This document shows, piece by piece, positions 1-6,094 of a DNA stretch of 9,257 nucleotides. The stretch is from Beijerinckiaceae bacterium (GTDB lineage: Bacteria > Pseudomonadota > Alphaproteobacteria > Rhizobiales > Beijerinckiaceae). Made by a program: the position numbers and the translations under genes. The stretch spans positions 1 to 9,257 of the forward strand of contig CANGRU010000041.1 of the NCBI GenBank assembly GCA_947456315.1, given 5' to 3'. Below the pieces are notes generated by a model. The model saw only the letters and a program-made list of their open reading frames with translations. It ran no database searches and was not told the origin of the DNA. Each line of letters begins with the position of its first letter. The stretch's first letter is position 1.

Positions 1-41
1 GACCTATCGGTTATTGCGCATGCCATCACGAAACCCGCTTA

Positions 42-59
42 CGCCGACTCGTATCGGCG
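42..59 (+). promoter_or_regulatory. thrS leader hairpin with anticodon-like loop
   Basis: Bases 42-47 (CGCCGA) pair perfectly with 54-59 (TCGGCG). The six-base loop is CTCGTA, so U-CGU-A sits at the tip. CGU is a threonine anticodon, and U before and A after it are the usual anticodon-loop neighbours. The hairpin lies 21-38 bases upstream of the thrS ATG, just before the Shine-Dalgarno GGAG (71-74). In E. coli, ThrS represses its own translation by binding an anticodon-like leader hairpin at a comparable position. A competing stem (47-51 with 58-62) also exists and would partly bury the CGU. The hairpin is seen in the sequence; the regulatory role is inference. Confidence 0.4.
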
Positions 60-79
60 AGTGAGCAACCGGAGACGAT

Positions 80-2014
80 ATGATTTCCGTGACTTTCCCG
101 GATGGCGCACAGCGCCAGTTTGAACCCGGCGTGACCGGCTTCGACATTGCCAAATCCATTTCACCCTCCTTGGCCAAGCGCACCGTCGCCATGGCGCTTG
201 ACGGGGTTGTGACCGATCTCTGCGATCCGATCGCGCAGGATGCCAAAATCGAATTCATCAATCGCGAAGACCCGCGCGCACTGGAATTGATCCGCCATGA
301 TTGCGCCCACGTGCTCGCAGAAGCCGTCCAAGCGCTCTATCCCGGCACACAGGTCACCATCGGTCCGGTGATCGACAATGGCTTTTATTACGACTTTTTC
401 CGCGCTGAACCATTCACGCCCGATGAGTTCGCCGCCATCGAAAAGAAGATGCGCGAGATCATTGCGCAGGACAAAGCCTTCGTGAAGGAAGTCTGGAGCC
501 GCGATCAGGCGATTGCGCATTTCGAAAAAGCCGGCGAGGCTTTCAAGGTCGAGTTGGTGCAGACCATTCCGGCTGATCAGGATCTGAAAATCTACAAGCA
601 GGGCGATTGGCTCGATCTGTGCCGTGGCCCGCATATGACATCCACCGGTAAGATCGGTTCGGCCTTCAAGCTGATGAAAGTCGCGGGCGCTTATTGGCGT
701 GGTGATTCCACCAAGCCCATGCTGTCGCGTATTTACGCGACCGCTTTTGCCAAACAGGAAGAGCTCGACGCTTATCTGACGCAGCTCGAAGAAGCCGAGC
801 GCCGTGATCATCGTCGTCTGGCGCGTGAAATGGATCTCTTCCATTTTCAGGAAGAAGGTCCGGGCACGGTTTTCTGGCATGCGAAGGGCTGGACTTTGTT
901 CCAGACGCTTATCTCCTATATGCGCCGCCGCCAGCAGCAGGCGGGCTATATCGAAGTCAACACGCCCCAAGTGCTCGACCGCGCTTTGTGGGAGACGTCC
1001 GGCCATTGGCAGACCTATCGCGAAAACATGTTCGTCACGCAGACCGAAGATGAACGCGTTTTTGCTTTGAAACCGATGAATTGCCCCGGCCACGTGCAGA
1101 TCTTCAAAAACGGTTTGAAGTCCTATCGCGACTTGCCGCTGAAGATTGCCGAGTTCGGCACGGTGCATCGCTATGAGCCTTCAGGTGCATTGCATGGCAT
1201 TATGCGCGTGCGTGCCTTCACACAGGATGATGCGCATATTTTCTGCACCGAAGAGCAGATCATGGACGAGGCGATGAAGATCAATGATCTCATCATGTCG
1301 ATCTACGAAGATTTCGGCTTCACCGACATTGTGCTGAAACTCTCGACGCGCCCCGAAAAGCGTGTCGGTTCAGATGATGTCTGGGACAAGGCGGAAGCCG
1401 CGCTCAAGCGCGTGCTGGATACGGTGGCAGAAAGTGGCATCAAGACGGGCATCAATCCGGGCGAGGGCGCTTTCTATGGCCCGAAACTCGAATATACACT
1501 GCGCGATGCGATTGGTCGTGAATGGCAATGCGGCACAACGCAGGTCGATTTCAATCTGCCCATGCGTTTTGGCGCTTTCTACATTGCGCCAGACAGCGAA
1601 AAGACCGTGCCGGTGATGATCCACCGCGCCATGTTCGGCTCGCTGGAACGTTTCACGGGTATTCTGATCGAGCATCACGCGGGTCATCTGCCGCTGTGGC
1701 TCTCGCCGCAACAGATCACCATTTGCACGATCACGCAGGAGGCTGACGATTACGCGATGGAGATCATCGCGCAAGCGCGCAAGCTTGGCCTGCGCATCGA
1801 GGCTGATCTGCGCAACGAGAAGATCAACTACAAAGTGCGCGAACATTCGCTGGCCAAAACGCCGGTGCTTTTGTGTATCGGCAAGAAAGAGGCGGCCGAG
1901 AAGAGTGTCTCGATCCGCCGTCTTGGTTCGCAGGCCCAAACCTCCATGTCGCTGGACGAGGCACTGGCCGCGCTGGTGGCAGAAGCTGTGCCACCCGATC
2001 AGAAGCGGATGTAA
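80..2014 (+). CDS. thrS: threonyl-tRNA synthetase
   Basis: Class II aminoacyl-tRNA synthetase that charges tRNA-Thr with threonine in the cytoplasm. The 644 residues match the usual bacterial full-length form (E. coli 642). Domains in order: TGS domain (about 1-61); editing domain (about 62-225) with its H73-x3-H77 and C181-x3-H185 metal/editing motifs; catalytic core (about 245-535); C-terminal anticodon-binding domain (about 540-640). The catalytic zinc ligands are visible as C335 in MNCPGH, H386 in QDDAHIFC and H515 in MIHRAMFG. Class II motif 2 is [19 protein letters not shown], and motif 3 lies in [14 protein letters not shown]. The ATG at 80 has GGAG five bases upstream and aligns with the family start. 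No key residue is missing. It appears monocistronic, with a terminator directly after the stop. Confidence 0.98.
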   Translation: MISVTFPDGAQRQFEPGVTGFDIAKSISPSLAKRTVAMALDGVVTDLCDPIAQDAKIEFINREDPRALELIRHDCAHVLAEAVQALYPGTQVTIGPVIDNGFYYDFFRAEPFTPDEFAAIEKKMREIIAQDKAFVKEVWSRDQAIAHFEKAGEAFKVELVQTIPADQDLKIYKQGDWLDLCRGPHMTSTGKIGSAFKLMKVAGAYWRGDSTKPMLSRIYATAFAKQEELDAYLTQLEEAERRDHRRLAREMDLFHFQEEGPGTVFWHAKGWTLFQTLISYMRRRQQQAGYIEVNTPQVLDRALWETSGHWQTYRENMFVTQTEDERVFALKPMNCPGHVQIFKNGLKSYRDLPLKIAEFGTVHRYEPSGALHGIMRVRAFTQDDAHIFCTEEQIMDEAMKINDLIMSIYEDFGFTDIVLKLSTRPEKRVGSDDVWDKAEAALKRVLDTVAESGIKTGINPGEGAFYGPKLEYTLRDAIGREWQCGTTQVDFNLPMRFGAFYIAPDSEKTVPVMIHRAMFGSLERFTGILIEHHAGHLPLWLSPQQITICTITQEADDYAMEIIAQARKLGLRIEADLRNEKINYKVREHSLAKTPVLLCIGKKEAAEKSVSIRRLGSQAQTSMSLDEALAALVAEAVPPDQKRM

Positions 2015-2021
2015 TTCTTAC

Positions 2022-2048
2022 AAAGGCGGGCTTTGGCCCGCCTTTTTT
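2022..2048 (+). terminator. intrinsic terminator of thrS
   Basis: A perfect 10-bp stem (2022-2031 AAAGGCGGGC with 2036-2045 GCCCGCCTTT) encloses a TTTG loop, and the right arm runs into a six-T tract (2043-2048). It lies eight bases after the thrS stop. The A-rich left arm and T-rich right arm could also let it work in the other direction, but no minus-strand gene ends here. Confidence 0.93.
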
Positions 2049-2078
2049 GTATCGTCAGCGTGGGTAGGCTGAGGCTGT

Positions 2079-2166
2079 CTGGATTGCTTCGCTTCGCTCG
2101 CAATGACGAACACAAACCTTTCCGCCGTCATTGCGACGAGGGCCTTAGCCCGACGTGGCAATCCAG
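2079..2166. repeat. REP/BIME-like palindromic intergenic repeat
   Basis: A nested imperfect palindrome. The outer arms CTGGATTGC (2079-2087) and GCAATCCAG (2158-2166) are perfect complements, as are the inner arms GCAATGACG (2100-2108) and CGTCATTGC (2126-2134). The core TTGCTTCGCTTCGCTCGCAA is typical of a dispersed noncoding repeat found in many alphaproteobacteria and other bacteria, which on the minus strand reads VIASEAKQSR. I recognise the sequence type from general knowledge. Its copy number in this genome cannot be seen from one window. Confidence 0.75.
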
Positions 2167-2187
2167 AGCCGCAAGTGCTGACATCGG

Positions 2188-2216
2188 CCTTGCTCGCTCG
2201 CCATGGCGGGGCAAGG
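2188..2216. repeat. second palindrome next to the REP-like repeat
   Basis: CCTTGC (2188-2193) pairs with GCAAGG (2211-2216) around a perfect 10-base palindrome CGCCATGGCG (2199-2208). There is no T tract, so it is not an obvious terminator. It lies 22 bases after the larger repeat and may be part of the same composite element. It could also limit read-through into the toxin-antitoxin operon. No gene is visible between 2049 and 2251. Confidence 0.5.
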
Positions 2217-2251
2217 GCATTACCCTGACGCCAGACCCTTTTCGGGTTGTG

Positions 2252-2280
2252 TTGACATTTGTACATACATTTGAGACTAT
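2252..2280 (+). promoter_or_regulatory. toxin-antitoxin promoter and probable operator
   Basis: A perfect -35 hexamer TTGACA (2252-2257) is followed at a 17-base spacing by a weak -10-like GACTAT (2275-2280). Inside lie a perfect direct repeat ACATTTG (2255-2261 and 2267-2273, 12 bases apart) and the palindrome TGTACA (2260-2265). Ribbon-helix-helix antitoxins often repress their own operon by binding paired short repeats over the promoter, so these are candidate operator half-sites. The -10 ends only three bases before the toxin ATG. Confidence 0.6.
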
Positions 2281-2283
2281 TTT

Positions 2284-2565
2284 ATGGATTTCGACGGTTT
2301 CGATTGGGATGCGGCAAACCGCGTCAAATGCCAGAAACATGGCGTGAGCTTGGGCGAGATCGAGTTCGTGCTCCAGCATGGCGCGGTCGCACCTGATGAG
2401 CTTCATTCGCTCGTTGAGCAGCGGTTCATTGCGGTCGGGCGCACGCAGGTCGGGCGACCCATGTTTGTGGCTTTTACCCTGCGCATGAAAGAAGGGCGAA
2501 CTTTGGTCAGGCCCTTTTCAGCGCGTTACATGCACGCCAAGGAGGCGATGCGCTATGGACAATAA
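2284..2565 (+). CDS. brnT: BrnT-family type II toxin (DUF497)
   Basis: A 93-residue protein of the BrnT/DUF497 family, RelE-fold ribonucleases that cleave RNA and slow growth when not neutralised. Family marks: FDWD at 6-9, KHGVS at 18-22, the central strand pair ERFxAVGRT-like EQRFIAVGRT (45-54), and the C-terminal RPFSARYMHAKE (76-87) matching the usual I/V-R-x-I/F-SARxM block. The length is typical. The ATG at 2284 is the only plausible start because a stop codon lies in frame at 2272-2274 and no start codon follows before FDWD. There is no Shine-Dalgarno, and the predicted promoter abuts the start, so the message may be leaderless. The stop overlaps the downstream antitoxin gene by 11 bases. 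Confidence 0.88.
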   Translation: MDFDGFDWDAANRVKCQKHGVSLGEIEFVLQHGAVAPDELHSLVEQRFIAVGRTQVGRPMFVAFTLRMKEGRTLVRPFSARYMHAKEAMRYGQ

Positions 2566-2839
2566 GCGTCGTCTCAAAGTGCCGGTGATGACCACGGACG
2601 AGGAAGCGGAAGCTTTCCTCGAACAGGATTTGTCCGATCTCGACTTCGCGCAATTCAAGCCCATGCATTTCGAGCTGCAGCCCAAAAGCGAGCGGGTGAA
2701 TATGCGCCTGCCCAAGACGCTGCTGGATGCGGCGCGTGCCCGCGCCAAAGCAGAGGGCATCCCCTATCAACGTTTCATCCGCCGCGCGCTGGAGCTGGCG
2801 CTGGCGGCGGATGATAAAAAGAAGAAGCGCAAAGCCTGA
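2555..2839 (+). CDS. CopG-family ribbon-helix-helix antitoxin
   Basis: A 94-residue antitoxin expected to bind and neutralise the upstream BrnT-type toxin and, with it, repress the shared promoter. The N-terminal half is acidic (DEEAEAFLEQDLSDLDF, 15-31), typical of a toxin-wrapping region. Residues 46-83 form the ribbon-helix-helix: strand ERVNMRLP, then two helices with the signature GIPYQRFIRRALE (68-80). The C terminus is Lys/Arg-rich (DDKKKKRKA). The pattern fits the CopG_antitoxin family (PF12441) better than the DUF4415 fold of the founding BrnA, so I give no brnA symbol. The ATG at 2555 has a near-perfect AAGGAGG (2539-2545) nine bases upstream, inside the toxin gene. The 11-base overlap implies translational coupling. 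Confidence 0.87.
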   Translation: MDNKRRLKVPVMTTDEEAEAFLEQDLSDLDFAQFKPMHFELQPKSERVNMRLPKTLLDAARARAKAEGIPYQRFIRRALELALAADDKKKKRKA

Positions 2840-2857
2840 TGAACTGTGTCCTGCGCC

Positions 2858-3325
2858 TTATGACTGTGGCGGGCCGGACAAGGCGCGGGCGACCTGCTCA
2901 AGGCCGGAAACGAACTGCTCTTTGGTCTGCATGACAATATCGCCGCGATCATTGCCTTGCAGGCGTGGCGCTTTGGCAGGATCGAAATCACCCAGATTGT
3001 TGGCCGTCTTCCAAGCCGCATAGTCCTCGGGTGACATAGGTTCGCTCGGGGATTGGCCACCCAGACTGACGAGCGGGATCGAAGGTTCGATGCCCGCCTT
3101 ATAGGTGCGCGCAATATCTTCGCGTTCGAAATGGTTGATGCCGACGATCGGATAGCCTTCGACATTCAGATAGGTGGTCACCGCCCAGAGCGAGGGCTGC
3201 GGCGGCACAGTGTCATAGAACACCACGCTCTGGTGATTCTCTTCAGGGTCCTTGGCCACGCGCATAGGCCAGACGCCCATTACGAACATGCGGTCATCAA
3301 GATATTGCTGCTCTGTATCGTCCAT
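2858..3325 (-). CDS. uncharacterised 155-residue protein
   Basis: I do not recognise a family. The 155 residues show no signal peptide or membrane segment, so it is probably cytoplasmic. The sequence is acidic and rich in Pro and aromatic residues. Notable stretches are FVMGVWPMRVA (14-24), an apparent strand pair around VVFYDT and LWAVTTYLNVEGYPIVGI, and a C-terminal helix ending EQVARALSGPPQS. The ATG at 3325 has GAAAGG at a nine-base spacing (bases 3335-3340). It is the last gene of a three-gene minus-strand cluster, 24 bases after the RAM-domain gene. It converges on the antitoxin gene with 18 bases between the stops. Codon use is like its neighbours, and the frame is intact. Confidence 0.8.
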   Translation of the reverse strand: MDDTEQQYLDDRMFVMGVWPMRVAKDPEENHQSVVFYDTVPPQPSLWAVTTYLNVEGYPIVGINHFEREDIARTYKAGIEPSIPLVSLGGQSPSEPMSPEDYAAWKTANNLGDFDPAKAPRLQGNDRGDIVMQTKEQFVSGLEQVARALSGPPQS

Positions 3326-3349
3326 GGCTCAGTGCCTTTCGTGTTTGGC

Positions 3350-3586
3350 TCAGAAAGCCTTGAATGTGATGATGGTGCGTGTGTCGGCAATGCCGGGAAT
3401 GATCTGCACTTTCTCGCCGACGAAATGGCCGATGTCGACATTCTTCTCGACATAGAATTTGGCCAGAATGTCGTAATGACCAGCGATCGAATAAATCTCC
3501 GAGGCAATTTCGGCTTCGGCCAAGGCGCTGGCCACTTCATAGGTGCGCCCGAGTGCGCATTTTATTTCGACAAAGAAGGTCTGCAT
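3350..3586 (-). CDS. stand-alone Lrp/AsnC ligand-binding (RAM) domain protein
   Basis: The 78 residues correspond to only the C-terminal effector-binding domain of Lrp/AsnC regulators (PF01037). The order is: first strand TFFVEIKCALG; helix YEVASALAEAEIASEIYSIA; the G-x-YD-hydrophobic turn GHYDILAKFYV (36-46); a second helix; and the final strand IPGIADTRTIITF (63-75). The DNA-binding helix-turn-helix is absent, and there is no room for it upstream because the preceding gene ends 14 bases before the ATG. Such free RAM domains form ring-like oligomers that bind amino acids or other small ligands; the role here is unknown. A weak GGGAAG lies about eight bases before the start. It is the middle gene of a presumed operon. 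Confidence 0.88.
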   Translation of the reverse strand: MQTFFVEIKCALGRTYEVASALAEAEIASEIYSIAGHYDILAKFYVEKNVDIGHFVGEKVQIIPGIADTRTIITFKAF

Positions 3587-3600
3587 GGAATGGGCTTCCC

Positions 3601-4536
3601 TCAGTTGGCCATAACCTCGACTTCGCGGTCGGCATTGGCAGGAACTTTTAAAACCATTTGATGCGTGCGCCCATCGCGGCGCGCAATCACTGTATATTCA
3701 CCTTCCGCCAGCACGAGGCTCGGGAAGGCGCCGATCATTTCGCGGATCACGTCGCCGCCCGGCGTCAGCACAGAAAAGCTTGTATTGGCGAGCGCTTCAC
3801 CACCGGGGGCATTGACCAGTTTCAAGGTGATGACAGAGGCGCGATGGCGCACCACGGCTTCTGTCATTTTGCCTGCATCAATGCGCACTTCCGCATTGAT
3901 CACCGAATTGGTTGCATTGGCCGGCACGCCCGCAATCGCCGGCGCGGAGGGCGACACGTTGGAGTCGAGATAGGTCGAAACAATGCGGTATGTGCCTTCG
4001 GGCAGGCGGATCATTTCATCGGGCTTGAGATTGGCCGCGACCAGTTTTTCGCGCTGGTCGGGGCGCTCCGGCACGTAAATATCGATCTTCAGGCGGCTGG
4101 CAGGAATGTCGGCTTCGCCCAGTTTGCCGGAAATTTTCAATGCCCCCGCATTGAGCGGAATGCGTTCATTGACATTGTTGCTCGAGATCACCACGCGGCG
4201 TGTGACCGCCGCCAGCCCGTAGGAGGCATGCACGATGTAATCGCCATCGGGCAAAGTGAAGGAGGGCGCAAGCTCGGGCGATTCCGCCACCAGGGCATGT
4301 TGGCCATTGGCTTCGGTGTTTTCCTGATAAATCCGCCAGCGGACGCCACTGACCAGCGTTGTGGCCGCCCCGCCGAATGTGGCGGAGAGAAACAAGCGTC
4401 CGGAACCGGGCACCGGCATGGTGCCGGGGGCAGAGCGCGAGCTTTGGGTGGGGGGGCTCTTTTGAGCCAAAGCCTCGCCGCCCGGCGCCATCAGGGCGAC
4501 CAGCAGCAGAAGGGCGATGCTTGCGAGCTTGTTCAT
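3601..4536 (-). CDS. secreted protein with three beta-sandwich-like repeats
   Basis: A 311-residue exported protein of unknown function. Residues 1-24 are a clear Sec signal peptide (MNKL, a hydrophobic run SIALLLLVALMAP, cleavage after EALA). A Ser/Pro-rich linker (25-46) follows. Then come three related units, each a strand-rich stretch (48-72, 133-157, 235-259) followed by an L-P/A-D/E-G-x-Y-x-V/I turn: LPDGDY at 95, LPEGTY at 178, LAEGEY at 276. This pattern suggests immunoglobulin- or PEGA-like beta sandwiches acting in the periplasm or envelope. I chose the ATG at 4536 because it starts the signal peptide; the frame stays open to an ATG at 4635, but that would bury the signal 33 residues in. 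It is first in the minus-strand cluster and divergent from the nitroreductase gene. Confidence 0.82.
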   Translation of the reverse strand: MNKLASIALLLLVALMAPGGEALAQKSPPTQSSRSAPGTMPVPGSGRLFLSATFGGAATTLVSGVRWRIYQENTEANGQHALVAESPELAPSFTLPDGDYIVHASYGLAAVTRRVVISSNNVNERIPLNAGALKISGKLGEADIPASRLKIDIYVPERPDQREKLVAANLKPDEMIRLPEGTYRIVSTYLDSNVSPSAPAIAGVPANATNSVINAEVRIDAGKMTEAVVRHRASVITLKLVNAPGGEALANTSFSVLTPGGDVIREMIGAFPSLVLAEGEYTVIARRDGRTHQMVLKVPANADREVEVMAN

Positions 4537-4661
4537 AATGAGATGACTTCTGCCCAATGGCGGGGCGACTGTCAAAGCTGGCGGTTGCGGGGGCGGCCGG
4601 AACTTGTCAAAAGACCCTCGACCTCCTTCTGTCATATGAAAAGACCGAAAAAGAGCCCGAC

Positions 4662-5225
4662 ATGAATGATTGTCTCCATCTGCTGAAAACCCGTCGCTCG
4701 GTGGCGCCTGTCGCCTTGACAGGTCCGGGGCCGGATCATGCAGAGCTTGAGACGATTCTGACCATTGCGGCGCGCGTGCCCGATCATGGCAAGTTGGCGC
4801 CTTGGCGCTTCATTGTTTTTCAGGGTGAGGCGCGTGCGCGCGCTGGCGCCATTGTGGTCGAAGGCTTCAAACGGCGCGAGCCACAGGCTGATGAGGCGCG
4901 CATCGCCGCCGAGGCCAAGCGCTTGACCATGGCGCCGCTGATCATCGGTGTTGTCTCGACCGCCAAAGAAGGCGCCAAAGTGCCAGCCTGGGAGCAGGAA
5001 TTGTCGGCGGGTGCTGTGTGCATGAATATTCTGCTCGCGGCCAAGGCGCTGGGTTTTGATGGATCATGGCTGACCAATTGGTTTTCTTATGATCGCGACG
5101 TGCTGTCCCAATTCGGTGTGACGGACGCCGAGCGGATGGCGGGCTTCATTCATCTGGGTCGCACCGATCAGGTGCCGGCCGATCGTCCGCGCCCCGATCT
5201 CGCGCACGTCGTCACTCATTTTTAA
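4662..5225 (+). CDS. YdjA-type nitroreductase (FMN-dependent)
   Basis: An NAD(P)H:FMN oxidoreductase of the nitroreductase superfamily, close in layout to E. coli YdjA (183 residues; 187 here). Visible family marks are the N-terminal helix ending RRS (11-13, FMN phosphate contact), VPDHGKLAPWRF (39-50, compare APDHKSMQPWHF in YdjA), KVPAWEQELSAG (106-117), and the closing GFIHLG (161-166). The natural substrate is unknown for most members. The ATG at 4662 begins where YdjA begins; an upstream in-frame ATG at 4557 would add 35 residues that match nothing and overlap the divergent promoter region. No strong Shine-Dalgarno precedes the start. It is the first gene of a two-gene operon; the next gene starts 15 bases after its stop. 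Confidence 0.9.
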   Translation: MNDCLHLLKTRRSVAPVALTGPGPDHAELETILTIAARVPDHGKLAPWRFIVFQGEARARAGAIVVEGFKRREPQADEARIAAEAKRLTMAPLIIGVVSTAKEGAKVPAWEQELSAGAVCMNILLAAKALGFDGSWLTNWFSYDRDVLSQFGVTDAERMAGFIHLGRTDQVPADRPRPDLAHVVTHF

Positions 5226-5240
5226 AAAAGGCAGAGGCAG

Positions 5241-5870
5241 ATGTTTTACGAACCCCACGCCCGTGATCGCGCTTTGTTGCCCCATGATCCGTTCAAGGCG
5301 TTGATCTCGCCGCGTCCTGTGGGCTGGATTTCCACCATGGGCCGCACCGGTGAGATCAACCTCGCCCCTTATTCTTTCTTCAATGCTTTTTCTGGCGCCC
5401 CACCCATCGTCGGCTTTTGTTCCGAGGGTTTTAAAGACAGCACATTTCTGGCGCAGGAGTCCGGCGAGTTTGTCTGGAACCTCGCCAATTATGATTTGCG
5501 CGACCAGATGAATGCGACCTCTGCACCGTTGCCGCGCGGCACCAGCGAATTCACCCATGCCGGTCTCGAAATGGCCGATTGCGTGTTGGTGAAAGCGCCC
5601 CGCGTGAAAGCGTCACCCGCGTCGCTTGAATGCAAAGTGACGCAGGTGGTGCGCCTGGATACTTTGGACGGCGTGCAGACCGATCGCTATCTGGTGCTCG
5701 GCCAAGTTGTCGGCGTGCATCTGGATGAGGCTTACTTGCGCGATGGTGTGATGGATATCACTTTGATGAAGCCCATCGCGCGCTGCGGCTATCAGGATTA
5801 TGCGGTCGTCGACAAAGTATTTTCGATCAAACGCCCCGCGGGCGCTGGCAATCAGGCTGCTGGCGGCTGA
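5241..5870 (+). CDS. flavin reductase-like FMN-binding split-barrel protein
   Basis: A 209-residue member of the flavin reductase-like domain family (PF01613). Family marks are SPRPVGWIST (23-32), INLAPYSFFNAFS (39-51, the FMN-contact strand and turn), GEFVWNLANYDLRDQMN (75-91) and ATSAPLPRGTSEF (92-104). The C-terminal half continues the barrel with a LECKVTQVV strand and LVLGQVVGVHL. Proteins of this subgroup bind FMN and either reduce flavin for a partner oxygenase or act alone as oxidoreductases; no oxygenase is adjacent here. The ATG at 5241 has AAGG about nine bases and GAGG about three bases upstream. It follows the nitroreductase by 15 bases, so the two are very likely co-transcribed and may share a redox or detoxification role. 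Confidence 0.9.
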   Translation: MFYEPHARDRALLPHDPFKALISPRPVGWISTMGRTGEINLAPYSFFNAFSGAPPIVGFCSEGFKDSTFLAQESGEFVWNLANYDLRDQMNATSAPLPRGTSEFTHAGLEMADCVLVKAPRVKASPASLECKVTQVVRLDTLDGVQTDRYLVLGQVVGVHLDEAYLRDGVMDITLMKPIARCGYQDYAVVDKVFSIKRPAGAGNQAAGG

Positions 5871-6035
5871 GGCATCACGAAAAGACCCGCATAGGTTGTA
5901 ACGCGGTTCATCCTTGTCGGGTGATGAATGGTGCGCCAACCTTGCGGCATGTTCGTTTGGGCCCAAATCAGCCTTGAGAAAACGGGCGTGCGTGATTTAA
6001 GTTGGTGAATAAGGATTTGGCTGTTTTGCCCGATT

Positions 6036-6073
6036 CCGCCAGCCCGGGCTTTTTTTCCGGGTGCGGCTTTTTT
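6036..6073 (+). terminator. terminator-like hairpin in the DUF2336 5' region
   Basis: CCGC (6036-6039) plus CCCGG (6043-6047) pair with CCGGG (6057-6061) plus GCGG (6063-6066), leaving a three-base bulge opposite one base and a nine-base loop. The hairpin is followed by C and six T (6068-6073). The loop itself holds a seven-T run after GCCCGGGC. It lies 166 bases after the flavin-reductase stop, so it may end that operon. It may instead be an attenuator for the DUF2336 gene. It overlaps the longest open reading of that gene. Confidence 0.6.
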
Positions 6074-6094
6074 AAAACCAATGGATTGCCTCCG

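Noticed and set aside
161..1168. Long minus-strand open frame opposite thrS (335 codons)
   Set aside because: It is the antisense shadow of a fully conserved synthetase gene and has no recognisable motif.
2018..2266. Minus-strand 82-codon frame containing VIASEAKQSR
   Set aside because: This string comes from translating the palindromic repeat; such frames are common spurious calls.
2853..2886. Inverted repeat GCGCCTT/AAGGCGC at the convergent gene ends
   Set aside because: The loop is 20 bases, there is no T tract, and most of it lies in the 155-residue gene; not convincing as a terminator.
4537..4661. Promoter hexamers in the divergent region (TTGTCA at 4604; TTGACA on the minus strand at 4610-4605 and 4575-4570)
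   Set aside because: None has an acceptable -10 at 16-18 bases, so no promoter is called although one must exist for each direction.
3658..4665. Plus-strand open frame of 335 codons opposite the secreted-protein gene
   Set aside because: The minus strand has a signal peptide and internal repeats; the plus reading is His/Arg-rich and motif-free, typical of a shadow.
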